Shown: in pieces, positions 1 to 5,657 of the stretch
Layout: each line of letters starts with the position of its first letter
How positions within the stretch are numbered: position 1 is the stretch's first letter
Assembly (NCBI GenBank): GCA_025464125.1
Contig: JAODLU010000386.1
Span: 1 to 6,020 of the forward strand
Length of the DNA: 6,020 bases
From: Microbacteriaceae bacterium
GTDB taxonomy: Bacteria > Actinomycetota > Actinomycetes > Actinomycetales > Microbacteriaceae
Direction of reading: 5' to 3'
Made by a program: the position numbers and the translations under genes
The notes under the pieces: model-generated
Told to the model about the DNA's origin: nothing
Databases searched by the model: none
What the model saw: only the letters and a program-made list of their open reading frames with translations

Positions 1-47
1 CTAGCGGACTATGGCAATGCGCCCATGCCGTACCGGCGATGCTCGGG

Positions 48-1358
48 TCACTCCTGGGGGGGAAGCCGCGCTGGCCGCAGCTCTTCCCTGAAGGCCCGTC
101 GCCAGCTGAGTTCGCGCGCCGCTTTAACCGAGCAGACCACGAAGGTAAGCCAGCCGAATTCGACGAGCAGCGAGCTCTCCGCGAGTCCCGTGGTGATGAG
201 GGCTACCAGCACGAGCGCCGGCCAGGCGTAGACGAAACTGCGCTGCTTCGACGCCAGCAGCCACGAGCGCACGAAAGTGAGCCCGACCAGGCCGATCAGG
301 ATGACGAGCCCGACGAAGCCGAGCTGGAACCACACGTCGATGTACGCACTGAGCGCAGAGGCAGGCGCGGTGGCGCCATCGCCAACGAATGCGTTGAACG
401 GGGGAATGTCAGGTCGCCATGCTCCAGTCCAGCCCCAGCCCTCGAGAGCGTGGAATGGGATGAGGCCACGCACCTCGTTCCAGAGCCGCAGCCGGAGGTT
501 CACCTCGGCGTTGGCGCTGAAGACCGCGATGATCGGGGTGCGCGCCGCCCATGCGATACCCGCCACCGCGATCGTGGCGATGAGCAAACCGAACTGCCAG
601 AAACGTTTGCTCTCGAGACTGGCTCGCCGCAGCCCGTACAGGGCGACTGCAGCGAGGCCGACGACCAGCAGTGAGCCGAGTGCCACAGGCGACCTCGAGA
701 GCAGCAGCAGGAGCAGGGCGATCGCCAGAGAACCGATGCCGAGACCGCGGGAAACGGACTTCGTGCGGAACTCGGTGCCGAAAGTGACGAGTGCGATGAG
801 TGCGACTATCCCCAGCTGGTTCCTGGTGCCGAAGATGCCCTGCAGCGGACCCAGGATGTCGAGGTGGCCCTGTATGCCGAAAAGGTGAATCGGCGAGTCG
901 ATGAGCACGCCGGCCAGGATCTCGAGCGCAAGGGACAGCACGAGCACGAGTCGGAGAACGTCGCCGAACGCTCTCGCGATCTGGATGGTGTCTCGCACGA
1001 GAGCGATGTAGATGCCGAGAGTGGTGACAGCGCCGAGGTAGACCACACTGCCGAAAGTTGCCCACTGGTACTGGCTCCAGAAGATCGAGATGGCTGCCCA
1101 GCCGACGAAGACCAGCAGCGAAATCGGCAGCAGTCCGTTCCACTGCAGCGCGTGGCGTCGTGCCAGGAGCGAGATCGCCGCCAACACCACAAGGGTGGTC
1201 AGAATGCCGAGCAGCCCTGGCCAGCCGATCAGCCGCTGCAGGAAGAATGACGCGATCTCCGTGCCGATGATTGCCTGCGTCAGCGCAGAAGCGAAGCGTG
1301 GTGACGCGAAAAACTGTTCTGCAGCATCAAGCGGATGCCCGTTCCGCCGCTCGTTCAC
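48..1358 (-). CDS. O-antigen ligase/polymerase (Wzy/WaaL) family membrane protein, His-less paralogue
   Basis: This is a 436-residue, very hydrophobic protein with about 10-12 predicted membrane segments (for example near residues 46-66, 74-96, 103-121, 132-154, 203-219, 224-242, 254-271, 344-364, 376-392 and 398-412). A long polar loop lies at about 275-340. Family features of Wzy_C proteins are visible: GTRNQLG (177-183), LSRS (220-223), RLRLW (289-293), GWGW (307-310) and DVWFQLGFVGL (341-351). Proteins of this superfamily transfer or polymerise lipid-linked glycans on the outer membrane face; the substrate cannot be told here. The GTG start at 1358 is chosen because it overlaps the upstream stop codon as GTGA, and because the frame upstream of it is only a shadow of the neighbouring gene. 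The protein contains no internal Met to offer an alternative. It is a paralogue of the gene upstream. It is odd in that the usual HxH/HN loop motif is replaced by Ser334 and Leu336. Family assignment is firm; activity is uncertain. Confidence 0.88.
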   Translation of the reverse strand: MNERRNGHPLDAAEQFFASPRFASALTQAIIGTEIASFFLQRLIGWPGLLGILTTLVVLAAISLLARRHALQWNGLLPISLLVFVGWAAISIFWSQYQWATFGSVVYLGAVTTLGIYIALVRDTIQIARAFGDVLRLVLVLSLALEILAGVLIDSPIHLFGIQGHLDILGPLQGIFGTRNQLGIVALIALVTFGTEFRTKSVSRGLGIGSLAIALLLLLLSRSPVALGSLLVVGLAAVALYGLRRASLESKRFWQFGLLIATIAVAGIAWAARTPIIAVFSANAEVNLRLRLWNEVRGLIPFHALEGWGWTGAWRPDIPPFNAFVGDGATAPASALSAYIDVWFQLGFVGLVILIGLVGLTFVRSWLLASKQRSFVYAWPALVLVALITTGLAESSLLVEFGWLTFVVCSVKAARELSWRRAFREELRPARLPPQE

Positions 1359-2695
1359 GCCGAACCCGGCGTTGCGGCAACGGGTATGGCAGCCGGCACC
1401 TGTCCGCTCTGGGTCAGCCGGGTCTTGACGGCCCAGATCACGAGCAGGATCCAGCCGCCCTCGATGAGCATCCGGCTCTCGGCGATGCTCTGGACGAGCT
1501 GCGCGCTGAGCATCAGGATGGGAAGCATGGTGACCCAGCTGTATGTGCCAGCAAGTGCCGGGTGGGTTTTGACCGGGTCGATCGCCGTGAACCATGAGCG
1601 CAGCAGTGTGCCGAGCACGAGCAGGCCAAAGATGACGAGCCCGACGATTCCCAGTTGCAGCCAGACATCGAGCCATGCGTCGTGCGCGTGCATGACCTGC
1701 ACCCCGCCGCGCTTGATCAGGTGGTCGAATGGTGCGACCCAGGGCATCCAGTAGCTGATCCAGCCCCAGCCGACAGCAGGGCGCTGCTGCGCGAGGCCGA
1801 TGACCGCCTGCCAGATGCCGATGCGTCCGGTGAAGTCCGCGCTCTTGCCGAGAACGCCGAGAAGTGGCGCTCGAAACACAAAACCGCCGACCGCCAGAAC
1901 CACAACGACGATCGCGATGCCACCGAATGCCGCGCTGCGGCCCCGGGGCGTTGCGGCTCGACGCACGACCAGCACAGCGATGGCGACGATGACCACGACC
2001 GCGAGACCGACGAAAATGGTCGCAGAGCGGGTGAGAACGATCGTGACAACTGCCACCGCGAACCAGAACCAGCCCCAGAACCGGCCGACCGAACGCGATA
2101 GGAGCTGGATGCTGAACACGATGAGCGCGAGCAGGGCCGCCATGGCCAGCAGGCTCGAGTTGCCGACGATGCCCTGGATCTTGCCCGCGTCGAACAGGAG
2201 GTTGCGCGACCAGTAGAGCAGCTTCGCGGGATGGGCTGGATCGTCTGGCACCACCCAGACCGGGTAGACCGGGTGCCTGATGAACGCGGAGACGATGAAC
2301 TCGAAGACGAAGGAGAGGCCGAGCACCAGCCTGAAGACCCAGCCGAGCGCGACAAGCAGTTCAGCCCAGCTGAGCGTCACGGCTACAGCGATTGCCGCAG
2401 CAGTTGTCGCCCACTGCACCGATGCTCCGAGCACCGAGGGCAGGCGGTAGTACGACCATGCGATCGACAGCGTCGCGAAGATGAGAAACGCGAGAAGTGG
2501 ATATGGGAGGCGTCGCGCCGCGAACCGGTCGCGGTTGTGGACGAGCACCACGATTGCGAGAGCCACAACGACGAGAACTATCGCCCCGTAGCCGTACCAG
2601 CCGAGAAGGTTGCGCCAGAAATCCCCGGCGATGCCGGTGAACAGGACCAGCATCGCGAATGCGAGGCGAAATCGCCGGCTATCCAGTCTGTCCAT
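1355..2695 (-). CDS. O-antigen ligase/polymerase (Wzy/WaaL) family membrane protein
   Basis: This is a 446-residue integral membrane protein with about 11-12 predicted helices (for example near 8-24, 33-53, 64-80, 93-108, 112-137, 176-198, 207-223, 224-245, 256-277, 343-367, 386-404 and 408-424). A large extracytoplasmic loop lies at about 278-342. Wzy_C-like signatures are LTRS (221-224), RIGIW (291-295), GWGW (309-312) and HAHDAWLDVWLQLG (336-349), the last resembling the conserved histidine motif of O-antigen ligases and polymerases. At 175-184 the sequence is GIVGNSSLLA, where the paralogue has the more usual Arg-Asn. The likely role is polymerisation or transfer of undecaprenyl-linked glycan at the outer membrane face. 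The ATG at 2695 has no clear Shine-Dalgarno sequence. It lies 36 bases after the glycosyltransferase stop, so translation may depend on the upstream gene. The 3' end overlaps the next gene by four bases (GTGA). Polymerase and ligase cannot be told apart from the sequence alone. Confidence 0.9.
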   Translation of the reverse strand: MDRLDSRRFRLAFAMLVLFTGIAGDFWRNLLGWYGYGAIVLVVVALAIVVLVHNRDRFAARRLPYPLLAFLIFATLSIAWSYYRLPSVLGASVQWATTAAAIAVAVTLSWAELLVALGWVFRLVLGLSFVFEFIVSAFIRHPVYPVWVVPDDPAHPAKLLYWSRNLLFDAGKIQGIVGNSSLLAMAALLALIVFSIQLLSRSVGRFWGWFWFAVAVVTIVLTRSATIFVGLAVVVIVAIAVLVVRRAATPRGRSAAFGGIAIVVVVLAVGGFVFRAPLLGVLGKSADFTGRIGIWQAVIGLAQQRPAVGWGWISYWMPWVAPFDHLIKRGGVQVMHAHDAWLDVWLQLGIVGLVIFGLLVLGTLLRSWFTAIDPVKTHPALAGTYSWVTMLPILMLSAQLVQSIAESRMLIEGGWILLVIWAVKTRLTQSGQVPAAIPVAATPGSA

Positions 2696-2731
2696 ACGTA
2701 GAGGCTAGACGACGAGCCTGCCGCTGCCCGG

Positions 2732-3511
2732 TCAGGCGGCTGGCGTGCGTCGGAACAGTCGGCCGACCTGGCGTGCGCGGCGCTGGAATCCCCACAGCGT
2801 GACTTTGCTCATCGCCTCGGTGACGATGCTGCCATTCATTTTGGACTCCCCGAACTCACGGTCGCGGAAGGTGATCGGCACCTCGACGATGCGGTAACCG
2901 GCGTCGAGGGTGCGGAGGGTGAGGTCGATCTGGAAGCAGTAGCCCTTCGAGTCCACCCCCGTGAGGTCCATATCCCTGAGCACCTCTGAGCGGTATACGC
3001 GGAAACCCGCAGTGGCGTCTTTCACGCTGATGCCGAGAGCGATGCCCGCGTAGGTGTTGGCGCCGCGGCTGAGGGCTTCGCGGCGCTTCGGCCAGTTGAC
3101 CACCTCGCCCCCCTTCGTCCAGCGGGAGCCGATGACGAGACCCACCTCCGGCCCGCTTGTGTCGTTGGCGGCCGCCAGCATCACGGGCAGTTTCTCCGGC
3201 GGGTGGGAGCCGTCGGCATCCATCTCCACCAGCACGTCGTACGACCGCTCGAGACCCCAGCCGAACCCGGCAATGTACGCAGCACCCAGACCCTGTTTGC
3301 CCGAGCGGTGAAGCACGTGGATGCGCGGGTCGGCAGTGGCCATGGCGTCTGCGATGTCACCGGTGCCGTCGGGGCTGCCGTCATCGACGATGAGCACATT
3401 GCCTTCGGGAAGCGCAGCGAGCGCGCGACCGACGATGGCTGCGACGTTCTCGGCTTCGTTGTATGTGGGCACGATCACGAGGGTGCCCGCGCCAGACACC
3501 TGCAGGGTCAC
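2732..3511 (-). CDS. polyprenol monophosphomannose synthase (DPM1-type GT2 glycosyltransferase)
   Basis: This 259-residue protein is a cytosolic or membrane-associated family 2 glycosyltransferase that would transfer mannose from GDP-mannose to polyprenyl phosphate, giving a lipid-linked mannose donor. Motifs follow the dolichol/polyprenol-phosphate mannosyltransferase order: VPTYNEAEN (14-22), VDDGSPDGT (42-50), EMDADGSHPPE (96-106, with the metal-binding DxD), GSRWTKGG (128-135), DATAGFRVYR (165-174), GYCFQIDL (190-197) and FRDREFGESKM (215-225). The C-terminus has no membrane domain, as in the single-domain actinobacterial enzymes, and ends in a basic tail. The start is GTG at 3511. No ATG lies in the frame between an in-frame TGA upstream and this codon; a second GTG at residue 5 is a possible alternative. 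It is the first large gene of the leftward operon ahead of the two Wzy/WaaL-like genes. The family call is firm; mannose as the donor sugar is by family resemblance. Confidence 0.92.
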   Translation of the reverse strand: MTLQVSGAGTLVIVPTYNEAENVAAIVGRALAALPEGNVLIVDDGSPDGTGDIADAMATADPRIHVLHRSGKQGLGAAYIAGFGWGLERSYDVLVEMDADGSHPPEKLPVMLAAANDTSGPEVGLVIGSRWTKGGEVVNWPKRREALSRGANTYAGIALGISVKDATAGFRVYRSEVLRDMDLTGVDSKGYCFQIDLTLRTLDAGYRIVEVPITFRDREFGESKMNGSIVTEAMSKVTLWGFQRRARQVGRLFRRTPAA

Positions 3512-3552
3512 GATGCGCAGCTCGAGGCTGCGGCGGTGGAGAAGTAGTTCAT
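3508..3552 (-). CDS. possible 14-residue leader peptide overlapping the GT2 start
   Basis: An ATG-started open frame encodes MNYFSTAAASSCAS, and its TGA stop overlaps the GTG start of the glycosyltransferase as GTGA. The arrangement would allow translational coupling, which is of interest because the GTG itself has no good Shine-Dalgarno sequence. The ribosome-binding site of the small frame is also poor, and the peptide resembles nothing I recognise. A chance open frame of this size is quite possible. Confidence 0.2.
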   Translation of the reverse strand: MNYFSTAAASSCAS

Positions 3553-3589
3553 TTCACTCGTCGTGTCGGGGAGATCGCACAGGAACACG

Positions 3590-3618
3590 ACCATACCGCC
3601 TTCGGCTTTTGAAACCTG
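3590..3618 (-). promoter_or_regulatory. possible promoter for the leftward operon
   Basis: Read on the minus strand, TATGGT (3595-3590) resembles a -10 box and has a 17-base spacer to CAGGTT (3618-3613), a poor -35 match. It lies about 80 bases upstream of the glycosyltransferase GTG, in the only sizeable non-coding stretch of the window. Support comes from position and the -10 match alone. Confidence 0.25.
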
Positions 3619-3638
3619 CAATGGGGCCTGCCCAACCT
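3609..3638 (+). promoter_or_regulatory. possible promoter for the rightward glycosyltransferase-manA pair
   Basis: TTGAAA (3609-3614) is a good -35-like hexamer. CAACCT (3633-3638) follows after 18 bases and keeps only the A at position 2 and T at position 6 of a -10 box. It sits about 40 bases before the start codon and overlaps the proposed leftward promoter, so the two would be back to back. The -10 element is weak. Confidence 0.3.
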
Positions 3639-3663
3639 ATGAAAGGATTCCGTAGGTACTTGC

Positions 3664-3670
3664 AAGGGAG
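3664..3670 (+). promoter_or_regulatory. ribosome binding site deciding the GTG start at 3676
   Basis: AAGGGAG lies five bases before GTG at 3676. It is the clearest Shine-Dalgarno sequence among the gene starts in this window and fixes the start of the 241-residue glycosyltransferase. Confidence 0.75.
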
Positions 3671-3675
3671 AATCC

Positions 3676-4401
3676 GTGAAGCGAAGCGTGATCCTGCCCA
3701 CCTACAACGAGGCGGGTTCCATCGAACGAACCATACAAGCCGTTACCTCTGAAGTTGCCGCATGGCCTGACTGCGAAATTGTGGTCTCTGACAATGCGAG
3801 CACCGACCAGACCGTCGAAATCGTCAGGAAGCTCGGTCTTTCCGACCCACGAATCAGTGTGCTCACCGCCGAGCGCAACGGGCTGTACGCCTGGAACGTC
3901 GACCGGGGCATCCGGGCGTCTGGCGCAGATCGCATCTTCGTGCTCGACGGCGACGGCCAGTTCCCGCCAGCTGTGCTCCACGAGCTGGACGAACATCTCA
4001 CTGCTGGCTCAGCGCTGGTGCTCGGCCACCGCAAGATCCGCGTCGGCGGGGCCGTTCGCCTGCTCGCGTCGTACACCTACCTCATCCTGTGCAGGCTGTT
4101 CCTCGGGTTCGACCTCCGTGACATCAATGCAGGAGCTCGTGCCCTCTCGCGGCCGATGGCTGACGTGGTGCAGATCAAGCACCTCGGCATGATGGTCAAC
4201 CCTGAACTGTGGGCGACCGCCCGCAGTCACGGATTCGTCATCAGCGAGGTGAGCGTCGGGCATGAACATCGCCTCGAGGGCGGGTCGAGCCACGTGTTCA
4301 GCCGACCGTTCGCACTGGTCGGCGACGCGGTCAAATACTTCATGTTCCTACGCGCGAATTACCGCCCGCTCGGGCGACCGCGGCTCACGCGTCGGCGCTA
4401 G
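3676..4401 (+). CDS. GT2 glycosyltransferase, DPM1-like, acceptor unknown
   Basis: This 241-residue protein is a family 2 glycosyltransferase with a GT-A fold. It shows ILPTYNEAGSIE (6-17), a nucleotide-binding VSDNASTDQT (37-46), the metal-binding LDGDGQFPP (90-98), DINAGARALSR (149-159, equivalent to the DxxAGFR block of DPM1-like enzymes) and HEHRLEGGSS (196-205) near the C-terminus. The moderately hydrophobic stretch at about 129-145 is part of the fold in this family and need not span the membrane. No C-terminal membrane domain is present; the tail is basic. The likely role is transfer of a sugar from a nucleotide donor to a polyprenyl phosphate or a lipid-linked intermediate in the cytoplasm. 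Sugar and acceptor cannot be inferred. GTG start with a strong Shine-Dalgarno sequence. It precedes manA by eight bases and is probably cotranscribed with it. It is divergent in sequence from the DPM1-type enzyme on the other strand, so not a recent duplicate. Confidence 0.88.
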   Translation: MKRSVILPTYNEAGSIERTIQAVTSEVAAWPDCEIVVSDNASTDQTVEIVRKLGLSDPRISVLTAERNGLYAWNVDRGIRASGADRIFVLDGDGQFPPAVLHELDEHLTAGSALVLGHRKIRVGGAVRLLASYTYLILCRLFLGFDLRDINAGARALSRPMADVVQIKHLGMMVNPELWATARSHGFVISEVSVGHEHRLEGGSSHVFSRPFALVGDAVKYFMFLRANYRPLGRPRLTRRR

Positions 4402-4409
4402 AGACCGTC

Positions 4410-5630
4410 ATGTTCGTGCGAATCGGCAATGTGCCGCGTCCATACGCATGGGGGTCGCTGACGGCAATCTCCGAGCTTCTAGGATCTGAGGCACCAGGTG
4501 GTCCGCAGGCCGAACTGTGGCTTGGCGCACACCCCGGGTCCCCCAGCCGGATCCTCGACCCTGCCAAAACACGTGGTGCAGCGGATCTGGCGTCGTGGCT
4601 CGCGGCTGACCCCGCGACGGCGCTCGGAAGCCTGGCTCCGGCTGGGCGCCTGCCCTTCCTGCTGAAGGTGCTCGCCGCCGATTCGCCGCTCTCCCTCCAG
4701 GCGCATCCGACGACCAGCCAGGCCCAAATCGGTTTCGCGCGGGAGAACCTCGCCGGACTGCCGGTGGACTCGCCGCTCCGCAATTACAAGGACCCGTTCG
4801 CAAAACCCGAGCTAATGTACGCACTCAGCGAATCATTCGAGGCTCTCTGCGGTTTTCGGCCAGTAGGGCAGATCCAGGCGATCGTGCTGGCCATGCTCGA
4901 CGCGGATGCCAGCCGGGCTGAGCCGCAGCCCCAGCCGCTCGAAGACCTTCTCGGCATGCTGGGTGGCGACCACGCCATCGAGCGCACCTTCGAGTGGCTG
5001 GTGCGCGGCAGCACGGGCGTGGCGACCCTGGTGGGCCTCGTCAGTGATCTGTCCGCAGGGCTGTCGGCAGCGGCATCCGGTTATTTCGCTGAGTTCTCGA
5101 CCGTGCGGCAACTCGCAGCGCAGTACCCTGGTGACCCGGGGATCGTCATCTCGCTGATGCTCAATCGCGTCTCTCTTGCGAAGGGTGAGGCGCTCTACCT
5201 GCCGGCGGGCAACATCCACGCATACCTGAGCGGGCTGGGCATCGAACTGATGGCAGCCTCCGACAATGTGCTGCGCGGCGGCCTGACACCGAAATTCATC
5301 GACATCGACGAACTCATGTCGATCCTGGATTTCCATTCGGTGGATGTGCCGCTGCTCCATGGCAGCCAGGTCGCACCAGGAGTCATGCTGTTCCGACCCG
5401 ATGTGCCTGAGTTCGCGTTACTCGCGGTCGATGGCACGTCCATCGATTACACGTTCGCACCGCACGGTCCGGCGATCGTGCTGTGCACTGCGGGATCGTG
5501 GAGCATCCGGGGCGACGGCGAGTCGATTGAGCTGCAGCGTGGACAGTCGATCTACGTGACGCCGGACGAAACCGAGCTCAGCCTGGTCGGCGACGGCAGC
5601 CTGTTCGTGGCCACGGTGAACCCCGCATGA
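4410..5630 (+). CDS. manA: mannose-6-phosphate isomerase, class I
   Basis: This 406-residue cytosolic zinc enzyme interconverts fructose-6-phosphate and mannose-6-phosphate, the entry step to GDP-mannose. The N-terminus (MFVRIGNVPRPYAWGS) is typical of the family. Zinc-ligand positions are all present: Gln97 and His99 in LQAHP (96-100), Glu134 in KPELMYAL (132-139) and His270 in LPAGNIHAY (264-272). Lys132 and the Arg289 block (NVLRGGLTPK, 286-295) match the active-site residues of known type I isomerases. A cupin-like C-terminal part follows to about residue 404. The length is normal for bacterial ManA and no residue needed for activity is missing. The ATG at 4410 has only a weak ribosome-binding site and lies eight bases after the glycosyltransferase stop, which suggests coupled translation. 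Its position in the locus fits a supply role for the mannosyltransferase on the opposite strand. Confidence 0.97.
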   Translation: MFVRIGNVPRPYAWGSLTAISELLGSEAPGGPQAELWLGAHPGSPSRILDPAKTRGAADLASWLAADPATALGSLAPAGRLPFLLKVLAADSPLSLQAHPTTSQAQIGFARENLAGLPVDSPLRNYKDPFAKPELMYALSESFEALCGFRPVGQIQAIVLAMLDADASRAEPQPQPLEDLLGMLGGDHAIERTFEWLVRGSTGVATLVGLVSDLSAGLSAAASGYFAEFSTVRQLAAQYPGDPGIVISLMLNRVSLAKGEALYLPAGNIHAYLSGLGIELMAASDNVLRGGLTPKFIDIDELMSILDFHSVDVPLLHGSQVAPGVMLFRPDVPEFALLAVDGTSIDYTFAPHGPAIVLCTAGSWSIRGDGESIELQRGQSIYVTPDETELSLVGDGSLFVATVNPA

Positions 5631-5657
5631 TCCTGGCCGCAGGCGCCATGGTGTTGG

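Larger units (their letters stand above)
3512..3675. other. divergent intergenic region
   Basis: This is the largest stretch without a confident gene (164 bases) and the only place where both transcription units could start. It holds a possible short leader frame at its left end, weak promoter-like boxes on both strands around 3590-3638, a TGGG/CCCA inverted repeat at 3622-3634, and a GGATTC/GAATCC pair flanking the ribosome-binding region at 3645-3675. No known operator or riboswitch was recognised. Confidence 0.7.

Noticed and set aside
39..674. Long plus-strand open frame opposite the downstream membrane protein
   Set aside because: The translation is highly charged, low in hydrophobic core residues and without any recognisable domain. 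It is the antisense shadow of a GC-rich gene with a clear membrane-protein translation.
1359..1676. N-terminal extension of the downstream Wzy/WaaL-like protein to an ATG at 1676
   Set aside because: The extra 106 residues are Arg/His/Pro-rich, not membrane-like, and lie entirely inside the C-terminal coding part of the upstream paralogue in another frame. The GTG at 1358 starts exactly at the gene junction.
1717..2355. Minus-strand Ser/Arg-rich open frame of 212 residues within the upstream Wzy/WaaL-like gene
   Set aside because: The Ser/Arg-rich composition is typical of a +1 frame shadow in a GC-rich gene.
4833..5360. Minus-strand open frame of 175 residues opposite manA
   Set aside because: It is antisense to the conserved body of manA and its translation shows no family motif; third-position GC bias explains it.
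5631..5657. Transcription terminator between convergent manA and rfbG
   Set aside because: Only a four-base TGGC/GCCA stem is visible and no T-rich tract follows on either strand, so a terminator cannot be supported.
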